DNA of 64,000 nucleotides. Origin: Euonymus europaeus. Lineage: Eukaryota > Streptophyta > Magnoliopsida > Celastrales > Celastraceae. Numbering within the stretch: position 1 is the stretch's first letter; each line of letters opens with the position of its first letter. Location of the stretch: positions 3,043,001 through 3,107,000 of the forward strand of contig OY756957.1 of NCBI GenBank assembly GCA_963580455.1. Direction: 5' to 3'. The notes below the pieces were generated by a model. The model was not told the DNA's origin. It saw nothing but the letters and a program-made list of their open reading frames with translations, and made no database searches. A program made the translations under genes and the position numbers. Positions 36,563-49,715 of the stretch are shown piece after piece.

Positions 36563-39500
36563 AAAGAATTTCTGGTTCTTGATTCTTTTCATGTTGGCAA
36601 GTAAAGGTTTCACAGATGTGTTGAGGTATAGTTGAACATGATTAGATTCTGAGACCTTTTTGTATCTGTGAGTACTTTCTGTAGTTGGCTTACTCCTCCT
36701 CTTTTTAGAGAAATAATCCCCCAAAATTTGCAATCTCAATGTAAGTCTGTACAACTGTGGATCTAATTGAAATCAAGCATGTCTGTCTTGTATGTTCATT
36801 CCATTCTGCTCCTATTCTTCACAATGACTAATGGATAATAAAAGTTCAATTTTATCCTCTTTCAGCTTTTTAATTTCTTTTCCTGTGTTATAGTACAGAG
36901 ATTTCACCCAGATTATCTTTTTGTTTTGGCCAAATTTAGTACCCCTTTTTATTCCATTATAAAAAAGAGAGATTTCCAACCTCTCCTAGCTTTTTCTGTT
37001 TGTCCAAAAGGCTGATGATATCTACTATTAGTCTTTTAGATATTATTATCTGTCAATCTCCTTTTTATGAATGGATTTCATCATTAACTTTTGATTGAAA
37101 CTCTTCATGATTATCCCTTTATTCCCTCTTCATCTAATTAAGAGTAATAGCAATCTTGTTCTGGGACTTGGGGTTTGAAAACTGTGGTGAACTGCTACTG
37201 TATAAAGCTCCATTGATTTGATGATCAATGGTGCTGCTCTGAAGATGCCCTGAAAGCATTGGAAAAAAAGCTGCTTTAGATAACCTTTTTGGCTCCCAAT
37301 CACATTCCACCACAAGAACAGAATCTCAGATAAGAGATGAGGGGATTTTTGACTATTATTTTAATCTTTATACATATAAATAACCAATGACAATCTCTTG
37401 GGTAGTACTATTGGCAGGTAAAGAAAGTAAAAGTATTTTGTACAGGTAGTTTGAAGTGGGACAGACAGATATGTGTATAAACAGTGACACCCAAGACCCA
37501 ACAACATCACGAAGGGTCCCATGGAGATAGAGTTCTCTTCTTTGGGGATGGAACTCAGACTTCTCTATACTTAATTGCTTATCCCTCCCTCCATCTTTTA
37601 CTTTTTATATTTTGGGTTTCTGTATCATTCTTCTTATGCAATAAATCACCTTTATGACTTCCTGCAACTTGATGATTCCATAGCAAACCCATTGAGAAGC
37701 AGCAGGAGTCTTTGTTAGTGGACCCAGGAGCCGAGTTTTTCTAATCTTAGTATAAATGGCCCACATGATTGATTCCTGGATGTGGATTGTTCCTGGCTTT
37801 AGATTTTTCTTTCTTTCAAAATTGGTGGTGAGGGCGTTACTTACTCCATCCCACTATATTTGGTCTCTTTTCGCATTCAAGTCTCTGTGTGTCATTACTT
37901 TTGAAACTTTAGTTCATTATGCATCTCCCACACACACTGTTGTCCTGGATTTGGCTAATGTAACTTACCACTATTGGCTAATGTATTAAATTGATGATTA
38001 ATTAGTAATAAATAGACTACTGAACCAGAAAATCAAACCTAAACGGACCCTAAATATGTTAATGAACCATGACTTGACGGTTGAACTATAAAAACTAAAA
38101 CTAATAGAGTTGTTGATTCGTCGTCTTTCGGTCCGGTTCGGGTAACTATACTCTTCAGTGAGAGCTTCATTGTTGTTGAGTCAAAAACTGTTAGGCAAAA
38201 GTATTAGGGTTCGCTGATTTGTCAACTAAATCCAGCAGTCGCCGGCCATCGATGAAGCCGAAATATTATAATATGGATTAACAAAACATGCCAGTCGTGT
38301 CATTGGTCTGCATTTGTTGTGGTCTGGGTTAAGGTAATCATTATAAGCTGGAACAGCAGATCAGTTTGGTCCCTAATTCCAAGCCAAGACAAAATTAAAC
38401 ATGCTTTATTAACATAACATGTGGAGTGGGAATCTACTTTTTTCTTTCCTTTTGTTTCTTGCATTTCCAGCAATTAGGTTGTAAAGGTGGCCTCCCAAGT
38501 CTAGTTTTGGCCTTTTAAACAATATAATAATAAAAAGGAAGAAGATTAGTATGGGTATCTACATCATTAGTTGGACCATTTCTTGAGCAATCCAATTAGA
38601 ATAATGCACGCTCAGCATGACATGACCAATTATTGCTTAATAACAATTATAATAATTGTAATGATAATGTTAATAAATAAAGCTAATTTCCAAGGGAAAA
38701 AAATTAACTATTGAAAATCTAATAAACGAACACGGCTTGCATTACAAAATCTAAAAATTGTACATTGGCTTTCCTTGTTTGGTTGTCCATAATATGACAC
38801 TCACATGTGCATTGCACTTATAATTTTGGATATCCAGGGACATCTGATTCACAAAATTCAGTTTCGTTAGGACGAGAGAAATTTATGTAGAGATTGCAAT
38901 TAGGGTTATAAAAAATATTCAAATTAATTGAACCAATCAATGGTAGAACTGATCGATAATCGAAATAACCGACGATAACTACCGACCATCTGATTTGTTA
39001 AATTAATGTAAAAAAATTAATCCTAACCAACCGTTTGCATCCCTAGCTAACTACAACTCACATAATTTGAACCGTTGACTATGAAAATGGCAAATATTAG
39101 ATAACTTTGACCTTTTAACCAACTCAATCACAAGCTTTACTGATAGTTAAAACTTACTTTATGGCTATTTATAATTTTCAACTTCCAAATAATGATATTT
39201 ATTGCTTCAAGAATTTGTCTTACGGAGAATTATAGGTAAGGTTGCTTTTGACATTGATAGTTTTTACTTAGTGTACTTGTTTATTGAAAGAAGGAGAAAG
39301 AAAGAAAAAAAACTCGTAAGCAGATGAAATTAGGAAATGCAGCCTGGTTCAAGACTTATCGGCCCCCACTTGAAAATGAACTTTAATGGGAAATTCCTGT
39401 GAAACTTAATCTAAAGACAACTTGATTTATAAGTTGATGTCTATACTCTCACTATAATTAGTATAGTTTGATAAATGGACAATGGTACAAAGAATTAGAT

Positions 39501-40926
39501 GGTGACTGATATATATTAAAAATAGGAAGATAGGATAGGTTAATATAATACTATCTTAGTTTTTTGGTTGGTGTGTGAGATAATTGAAAAAGAGATAAAC
39601 TATTATTAGTTGAGAAAATTGTTTATCTAAATCAAACAATATTAATAGCAATGTTCAACGTTATCATGCTAGAATCACCCATCAAAATCAAAGTTTTTAT
39701 TTTATATTTTTTATAAACGTAATTTTTTTAATTATTATTATTATAAACGCGAGAGGGACTTGGATTTTGTCTTAATCAGGGGTGCGTTTGGTTGGGGGTG
39801 GGTGAGTTTATATGTTCGGCTTATAAGCTTGATTACATCTGTCAACGAATATATCAGTCACATACTAAAAAAATTCACTCAATTTTGCCTGTTGCCCTCG
39901 TTCTCTGACACATTTGGCGTTTTATCTCTCAAAATATATGTTAGATTTCAAATATATATATATATATATTCGAACTGAATGCATAAAATTCTTTCCAACA
40001 AGACTCATATTCAATAACTTTTATTTCATTATTAAACTAATTTACATACCCTAATAGTAAATTGACAGTTTATACGTTATTAAAATTTATGTTATATCAA
40101 ACAGCACACAACTTATACATTACACAGTTTATATGTTGTCAGACATACTTTCAACTGAACACATGATAAGTCTTAAAAATGGACTAGATGAAAAGTTTAT
40201 TATTCAACAAAATTCTATCAATCTTGAGTTTTTTATGGGCCGGACTTTTGCGTTGCTTTTCAACCAAAATGAAAAGCCCATTTAGTGTTAGGCTTCAACT
40301 TGTGTTGCAGCCAATTTCATAATACAAAGGTGCTATTGTAGGGTCCAAATACAATATAAGATTATTAGGGCCAAATCCATAGCAACAGCCCAAAATAACC
40401 AGTCTAAGGCCTCTTGGGACAAAGGAGTGCACAGACCCAATTATATTTTTATAGCTCAAGGCCCAAATATGCGTCCAAGAATTAAGAAACAATAGGATAC
40501 ACAGAGATGAATCCATGACACGGACACCCTCAAGTCCAGGTATCAACGGGCCCACAAGCTTCATTAAGTTGATAAGTTCAACTAACTCAAGGGTTGCTCT
40601 TTCTCTAGCATACAAAGCACATTTCTATTTTCTAGTCACTGTTTGTGCTTATTTTCCACGACTGTTTTTATTGGGTCTAATACTCTCTAAGCTCAAGCCC
40701 AAGCCCAATAAACTATTTTCTCGTTGGACAGTGGATATTATTTATGCTTATGCAGCCCAGATTTAAATGTTTGGGCTGCTCTTCAACCAAAAGCCCATTT
40801 CGTAGGGGCCCAGAATGAATAACATACCACTAAAATCACATCCGTTGATAACCAAACACTAAATTCAGTTTCAACCGTTCGATCAGTATTCACTCATAGA
40901 TATAACCCCAATTGGATTAAGCAACA
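36563..40926. other. Spacer between the ELF4-like gene and RPS3
   Basis: No gene recognised. It contains an imperfect hairpin at 37206-37235 (12-base arms, one mismatch, 6-base loop), several AT-rich stretches, and a (TA)n tract at about 39952-39969. The right end is the RPS3 promoter region. Confidence 0.5.
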
Positions 40927-40935
40927 TTAGGGTTT
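40772..40935 (+). promoter_or_regulatory. RPS3 promoter motifs: site II elements and telo-box
   Basis: TGGGCT near 40772 and AGCCCA near 40791 (site II, TGGGCY, both orientations) are followed by TTAGGGTTT at 40927-40935, the reverse of the telo-box AAACCCTAA. This lies about 70 bases before the RPS3 ATG. The combination is characteristic of plant ribosomal protein and other growth-related genes. Confidence 0.65.
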
Positions 40936-41006
40936 TCAGAGCTCGAGCCACATCGCTTGTCATCGGCATCTGAGAGTTAACTTGCTCTCTCGCGCAGTCA
41001 CATAAA

Positions 41007-43583
<2,577 letters not shown>

Positions 43584-44346
43584 TTCCAACACTGTCTCTC
43601 TGATTCCAGTCCATGGGATCTGTAGTCTAGACCTCTGAGTGCATTTTGCATTTTTCATTTTTCAGCCCTTGGACTACCTAAAGCTCATGTTGCTTTCTTT
43701 AAAATGTTGTCAAATATGTCTAAATTTTGTTTCTTTGCGATTGGTAATGTTGAGTACACAATTTTTACTGGTTTGTGAACTCGTCTGTTTACTACATAAT
43801 AGTTCTATTGCAAACTGGTCGGAGCTTAAGGATCCCACTGTTCATTTTCTTGTCTTATGAGTGCGTTTACTAATCTATGAACTTTGTTTACGGTCTGATT
43901 TGGAAACCCAGGGGGCGTTTGACAGTCCCGGAGAGGATCTGCGAGTCTGTTCTCGTTTACATGGTCTCAAGTGCTCAACCGTTTTAATAGTTACGGGTTC
44001 ACCTGAGGTCCTTTCGTTGATTGCTCGGTTTCTAGCCATCCAAATATGGCCGAGGAAATTGAGTGCGTACAATTAGAAAATGATGGCTCTCTGCTTGACA
44101 GTGGAAGATGCTTCCGTTGTTCAATAATAATAAGTTGATGATCAAGAGTAGAATTCTCTGGATAATTTCTTGTTAGTGGAAAAAGTTTCTGTGTGTACGT
44201 CTTTGTGTGCAGAATTGAAAATAGAGATTTCAAATTTTACCGATTAAAGGCCGAATTACAATGGAAGATGCAGAGAAACACAATAGAAAGACAGTCACTG
44301 AAGCATAAAAGAGATACATATATAGTAGTAGAAAAGAATTGTTCTA
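43584..44346. other. 3' flanks between RPS3 and PsbX genes
   Basis: The convergent 3' UTRs of RPS3 and PsbX meet here. No gene recognised. Confidence 0.5.
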
Positions 44347-44724
44347 TCAGCTTCGCTTGACAGGGTCAAAGTTCGCCACACCAACCACAGCACCAACAAT
44401 GGCGAAAAGCACCACACCACCGGCTGCAATGCTGAGTAAGAAGTTATTGAGTGATGGAGAAAGCCCAGAACCAACAGCAGCTTCTGCTACATCAGGTATA
44501 ATCATGGAAGCAGTCAGAGCAGCCGCGGTGAGTCCAGTAACAGCTTTCTCCTTCAAGGAAGCCTTGACTTGAAGCCTTCCACTGGATTTTGATGCTCCTG
44601 CCATGACTCTTGAAGGCCTCACTGCAGGCAGTGGCTTGAACAAGGCATAAGAGCTTGGCACCACCCTCTTTTGACTTGGCTTGGTTAGTGGCATAGCCAT
44701 TGAAACTGCTGAAGTTGAAGCCAT
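44347..44724 (-). CDS. PSBX: Photosystem II PsbX protein (4.1 kDa), chloroplast precursor
   Basis: Intronless, 125 codons from ATG at 44724. An in-frame ATG eight codons upstream (44748) is less likely because MASTSA is the usual start. Layout: a Ser/Lys-rich chloroplast transit peptide (about residues 1-45), then a hydrophobic thylakoid-transfer region ([19 protein letters not shown]) ending in an AEA-type processing site. The mature protein, about 40 residues, starts near [21 protein letters not shown], has one transmembrane helix, and ends [11 protein letters not shown]. The mature sequence is the PsbX signature. PsbX is a nuclear-encoded PSII subunit near cytochrome b559 and affects quinone exchange at QB. 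Paired I-box motifs lie about 160 bases upstream. Confidence 0.93.
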   Translation of the reverse strand: MASTSAVSMAMPLTKPSQKRVVPSSYALFKPLPAVRPSRVMAGASKSSGRLQVKASLKEKAVTGLTAAALTASMIIPDVAEAAVGSGLSPSLNNFLLSIAAGGVVLFAIVGAVVGVANFDPVKRS

Positions 44725-45340
44725 TCTTCTGTCTCTAACAATCAACAATCCTCTCTCTCTGAATTTTCTAGTTAAATTGAGAAGATGGTGTGGTGGGGGT
44801 TGTTTTTGAGAGGTGGAAATTGGAGATTTCCATAGGCTTCATCTATGTCTTACGTGGCAGCTTCTCCATTTGTAATTGGTGGATAAGGTTATCCTTATCG
44901 CTCAAATCACCACGAGCTCTCACTTGTCATGGCTGCAATCAAGAGTAGACCATTGGTCGCAGTTGGGCCCTTCACGGGCTCTGATTTGGGCTGTCTTCTC
45001 GGCCTAGTCAAATGGACCAGGTCCGTGGGCCGTAGTTAGGAACCATTAGCTTTAGAGTCAGACAGATTCTGCATACATTTGCAAGTCATATAACTTCTAA
45101 ACATACAACAGCAGAACACAAGCATCCTCTGTCCCATTCTACAACACTACAACTAGACCTTTTCCCATCAGTTCCCTGCATTGGCTGGCCAAGAGCTATG
45201 AAACCTAACTAATCTATTGAAGCTAAAAGCAAACAGCAGACTACAAATCCTTGACTCAAGGTATCGAAAGATCACCACAGCAACACTAGCCAGAGGCCTA
45301 AAGAGCCACAGAAAATCCACCTGATTTTCATCTGGCCATG
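44725..45340. other. PsbX promoter and GIF 3' flank
   Basis: The intergenic stretch between two minus-strand genes holds the PsbX promoter and the GIF 3' UTR. No gene recognised. Confidence 0.5.
44881..44899 (-). promoter_or_regulatory. Palindromic I-box pair upstream of PsbX
   Basis: GGATAAGG and its inverted copy CCTTATC face each other within 19 bases. GATAAG (I-box) motifs are typical of light-regulated nuclear photosynthesis genes. A CCACGTAA (G-box-like) sequence on the minus strand lies nearby at about 44852-44862. Confidence 0.5.
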
Positions 45341-47649
45341 TCATTTTCGTTCTTCGGAACTCTTCAAGTGGGAGGATTCTCCATCACCACCATGCCCAGC
45401 GGCAGAGTTCCCATGACCATCAGCCCCAGTTGTCCCAGCATCGGTGCTTCCACCACGCACATCATTCGGTCCTGCAGTTGAAATGGGGCCAGCACCGCCA
45501 CCTCCAAGTGTGGCCTCAGAATACATGGGATGCATGCCATTGTTGGGTCCTACAGGTCTCATTCCCATTTGCACCTGGAAGGCTTGCTGCTGCAGTTGAT
45601 GTAGCTGTTGTGGATCCTGTATTTGATGTGGATTATTAAATTGTAATGGCATCTTTGGAGGAAAGACACCTTGCTGCTGAGCCATTGCTACTGCCTGAGG
45701 ATGTTGCATGTAAAATCCTCCCTGTTGCATTGCAGGATGTGGTGACATCTGCAATAATTAAATAACAGGTGAGCATAACATGTAAGAATAGATTATATCC
45801 AGTAAGGTCAACTACACACCTGAGCTGGCAATGTTTGGGCTGGTGGTTGGGCATCAGCAATCGCGGCTAGATACATTAAGTTTTTCTGAAGCTGAGCTTG
45901 ATACCTAAATATAAAATTGTTAAAGGAAAACCACAAGTGCTGGATAAATCAAGTACAATATATAGTTTAAGCATGAACATGATTGGGTATGATCACACTC
46001 ATATAATAAGATAAGAGGGAGGAAACAGGTTTCAATTCAAAAATAAAAATTCACACACTTTACACAATTTATTTGGCACTGAGTTTTCAAAATTATCATG
46101 TTCATCTAGTTTTTAAAATCACCATCCATTTACTCTAAATAAAAAAACCAGATCTAGACTATCTTTGCGAGGGAGCATTCACAACAGATTCCAAGTTCTC
46201 AGAGCCACCTGATCAGCGTAAATTGGTGATGCATTTGGCTATTGGGGTCTGAGATCTCCAATTGAATAGTTGATTCAATGACCAATAGACCATTCTCAAT
46301 ATTGTCTCATGCATCTACCATTTACTACTAACGCATCTCGATAGGGGATCATATTCCTCGAATATAACATCTATCTAGTGTGATGCATTTAATAAATGAC
46401 AAAGGTATTTCTACCGATTGGTTAATGGTTATGTCATATAAAAGTCGGAGCTGGACATCCAATTGCTTCGATTTGAGTTATCAGGAGGATGCCTTCTAAC
46501 TATTTTATGAAAACTATGGAAAATAAAACCTATTTCTCAATTCAATAGAAGTCCAAAGAAGTGAACAAAATACACTCACAAATAACAAGATATTTAAATA
46601 TGGAAAAAGGTTAAAAAAAGGAAGTTCGATTACATCTACTCCTAATCCCAAACGGAATGCAAAGACATACACATCCGTATGAAAACATAGTATCTATTTA
46701 GACATGCTCGCATGACCCTTTTGACTACGAGAATGTAAATAATCATATTTCGGACTGGTTTGGAAGAACTTGCATTCATGAAATCAACTCAATCACCAAA
46801 ATATAGACATTACCCTTTTGGGAGAAACAAATCTATTCCCTATGAAATATATTCTAGAAGTGTTGTAGATGCTATCACACAAACAATCACATACTAGATT
46901 CGAGGGAATTGTTTGATTTTATTGGGAATCTTCCATGTGACGGGTAATTTCTTGGTTCTCTCCGATCATTAATATACAATTTCCTACAATTCTGCATTTG
47001 AGGAGTATTTCTCGATTTCATTCAGTCATTGATAACTTGGTTATACTTAAATAATAGTATACAAATCTGGAGCTAGTTATCTAAACATAACGTAAGATTA
47101 ATGTGCACGTTAGTAAACAAATAACAGACGACCAAAGATGCGCTGGTATGCGCAGAGAGAGAGAGAGAGAGAGAGACTCACTGGGCACACTCAGCAAGTT
47201 TTCCGAGGTTTTGATTGTCCAATATTGCCAGAATCAATTTCTTATTCTCGTCCAGATACTGCATCAAACATTGATAATAAATCATCGATCTTAACACCAT
47301 GTCCCAATTAAATAATTCACAGAGTCATCTCAATAACATTCAGATTAAGACATCGATTAAGTTGGACATAAATGACAAAACCAAACAAAAATTGCAATCA
47401 ACAATCAATTAAACCCATATGTTCCATATTTGACATTAATTCATTATCTTCATTATTCAATTGGTCTCCTAAGTCGGAATCCTCCAAAGCCGAGCCACCA
47501 TATCACGAAGATTACAAAAGAATCTCATGCATATATAACAGAGAGATAGCAAAAAGGCACACGGACTATACCTTCTGAATCTGCTCGGTGGTGATGTTTG
47601 AAGGTGGAAAAGAAGGCACCACCGGGATCATCTGCGGAGCTTGCTGCAT
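45341..47649 (-). CDS. GRF-interacting factor (GIF; SSXT/SNH-domain co-activator)
   Basis: Exons 47649-47572, 47258-47182, 45904-45820 and 45748-45341 give 215 codons plus stop in consistent phase. The N-terminal SNH/SSXT domain (about residues 20-75) has NITTEQIQKYLDENKKLILA, then LDNQNLGKLAECAQYQAQLQ and KNLMYLAAIADAQP. The remainder is Gln-, Met- and Gly-rich (QG domain). The N-terminus MQQAPQMIPVVPSFPP is closer to GIF2/GIF3 than to GIF1 (AN3). GIF proteins lack DNA binding; they bind the QLQ domain of GRFs and recruit SWI/SNF chromatin remodellers to promote cell proliferation. Intron 2 is large (1.28 kb), and its donor is followed at once by a CT microsatellite. Confidence 0.93.
47154..47176. 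repeat. (GA)n microsatellite next to a splice donor of the GIF gene
   Basis: About eleven GA units on the plus strand. On the coding strand this is a CT tract starting about five bases after the intron 2 donor GT (47181-47180). Confidence 0.9.
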
Positions 47650-48503
47650 CTTTCTTTTACTTATGTTTTGCTCCCAATAACCCTAAGCTAAGACCCCCCA
47701 AAGTTTTTCCCCAAATCAATAAAAACCCTAACTTGTAAGAGAGAATGCAATATGCTTGATTATTCAAGAATATATATGGAAAGAAAAAAGTTAGCACCGT
47801 TTTGTGAGTAGGTGTACTTGCGAAGACAATAATTGAGGGAGGAGATCTTTGATGTCTGACGAGGTTCCGAGAAATTTAAGATGATTATTATAGCCAACAC
47901 AAAATTTATAGATTTCACCCTCAATAACCCGTCTAGTTGCAAAATAATCCCTCTTAACGCTTCAATTGGACGGGGAGGGCTTGAGTGCAAAACATGAATG
48001 TGAGCGAACATCGGTCAAAGCCCAAAACCTTCTTACACTGTGGGATTCAACTATCAAGAATGCTGTTGGGTCCACTGACATGTCGGGCCCATCTGGCTAT
48101 TAGTGGGCTAACTCATTGGTTGTTACTTGTTTCCTAGTTTTGTGGACCTTTTGGGCCGTCCAGAATTCAAGGATGCTGTTGAGCGTTGACTAAGACCTTA
48201 GTCCTCAAAAAAAAATAAAAAAATATCTTGTCTCTAGCCATCCAAAACAGATCCAGGACAAATGACTGGAAGTTGTTACTTCCTCAAGAACTTTACAAGA
48301 CAAATGACCAACAAAGAGAACCCACATTGTAATCTCCATGTCCTTTGGTTGTAACAAACAACAAGAAGCCTGCACAATGTATCTACAAGTACAAACCCCT
48401 TTTCCATGAGACTATAAATAGAGCTACTAAACATCACAATATAAGTACAATCTCACATTCGCAGATCATTAAAACTAGAAATCAACTAGTTTGCTTGTTT
48501 GCT
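47650..48503. other. Divergent promoter region between GIF and germin-like genes
   Basis: Head-to-head spacing of about 850 bases. It holds the 5' leader of the GIF gene on the left. On the right, a TATA box (CTATAAATA at about 48412-48420) lies about 90 bases before the germin-like ATG. No gene recognised. Confidence 0.6.
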
Positions 48504-49130
48504 ATGGCATCAAGGGCTTCAACAATAAAGTTTTTCCTGCTACTTTTAGTTTCGTTCACCATTGCACAACTGAGCAAAGCCGGAGATGCAGATATTATCT
48601 CTGATTTCTTGGCACCCCAAGGTGAGAATGTCGATGGGAATTTCTTCACGTACACTGGTATGCGCAACCTTGTCAATGGACAACCACCTGCAACTTTTAC
48701 GGTCATGAAAGCAAGCATGGTTGAATTCCAGGCTCTTAATGGGCAGAGTGTTTCTTATGCTGTCCTTCAATTCCCGGCAGGAACCATAAACCCACCACAC
48801 ACTCATCCTCGTTCTGCTGAGCTACTGTTCGTCACACGAGGTTCACTTCAAGTAGGATTTGTTGACACAACCAACAAGCTTTACACTCAAACACTACAAA
48901 CTGGCGACATGTTTGTATTTCCAAAGGGGCTTGTTCACTTCCAGTACAATGCTGATCCTGAAAAATTCGCTCTGGCAATTTCTGCCTTTGGGAGCGCAAA
49001 TGCAGGGACTGCTTCTCTTCCTGCCACTCTTTTCAACACCAACATTGACGACAATATCTTGGCCAAGTCATTCAAAACTGATGTCGCTACCATTCAAGCT
49101 CTCAAGGCCGGGCTTGCTCCAAAGCCTTGA
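48504..49130 (+). CDS. Germin-like protein (secreted cupin)
   Basis: Intronless, 208 codons. The start at 48504 (MASRASTIKFFLL) is chosen because it gives a clean signal peptide (about residues 1-26, ending LSKAG); an in-frame upstream ATG at 48345 would add 53 unlikely residues, and a TATA box lies between them. The cupin core is complete: motif 1 PPHTHPRSAELLFVTRGSL supplies two His and Glu for the metal, and motif 2 PKGLVHFQYN supplies the third His. Family knowledge: germin-like proteins are apoplastic manganese proteins, some with superoxide dismutase or oxalate oxidase activity. The mature protein has no cysteine, so the N-terminal disulfide usual in germins is missing. The enzyme activity is not predictable. 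Confidence 0.92.
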   Translation: MASRASTIKFFLLLLVSFTIAQLSKAGDADIISDFLAPQGENVDGNFFTYTGMRNLVNGQPPATFTVMKASMVEFQALNGQSVSYAVLQFPAGTINPPHTHPRSAELLFVTRGSLQVGFVDTTNKLYTQTLQTGDMFVFPKGLVHFQYNADPEKFALAISAFGSANAGTASLPATLFNTNIDDNILAKSFKTDVATIQALKAGLAPKP

Positions 49131-49715
49131 GAATGTCATTCTGGATCAATCACTAGTCACCCTTCTAGTTGACACTGTCATGCTTTAACCATTCTTTTGC
49201 ATTCAATAACCTCATCATCTTTGTTTAAAATGATGTCTGGTATGTATTGGTCTTTTTCAACTTTCTTTTCTGCAATCACAAGTAAAGAAATAATAAAAAA
49301 ATTCTTATGCATGGACTTTGGAGGTATATGCAAGATTCTGTATTAACATGATATTAAAAGCAAGGCGACAACAGAGTTGTGTTAGAGAGACTCACAAAAA
49401 GGTCAGAACTTTATGACTAAAGAATTAGAAGTATTGAGTCCCTACAATTTCACTAAAAATTCATTTTTTTCACATCACAAAGATCTACACATACAAAAAT
49501 TGTCATCCTAGCTCAAGTCAACATCTTTCTTAAGAGAAATTCCAAATGTGATTCCAATCATGTTACACTCCTTAAATATTTGTACATATGTTGGGTTTTG
49601 TTCTAACAATCTAGCCTGAGTTTTCATTTCTTAAATCTGAATATGCGAATGAGCAGCGAACGTTTAGAGTCAATAGAAAATATAAGCTGAGTTTGTTCAC
49701 AAAGAAGAGAGACCA
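49131..49715. other. 3' flanks between germin-like and MSL genes
   Basis: Two genes converge here. AT-rich 3' UTR sequence, no gene recognised. Confidence 0.5.

Noticed and set aside
37206..37235. Hairpin with 12-base arms, one mismatch, suggesting a miRNA precursor
   Set aside because: The stem does not extend beyond about 12 pairs, too short for a plant miRNA precursor, and it matches no miRNA family I know.
38902..39050. Possible hAT-like element with TAGGG and CCCTA ends
   Set aside because: Only five or six terminal bases match well, and the flanking 8-mers differ, so chance is likely.
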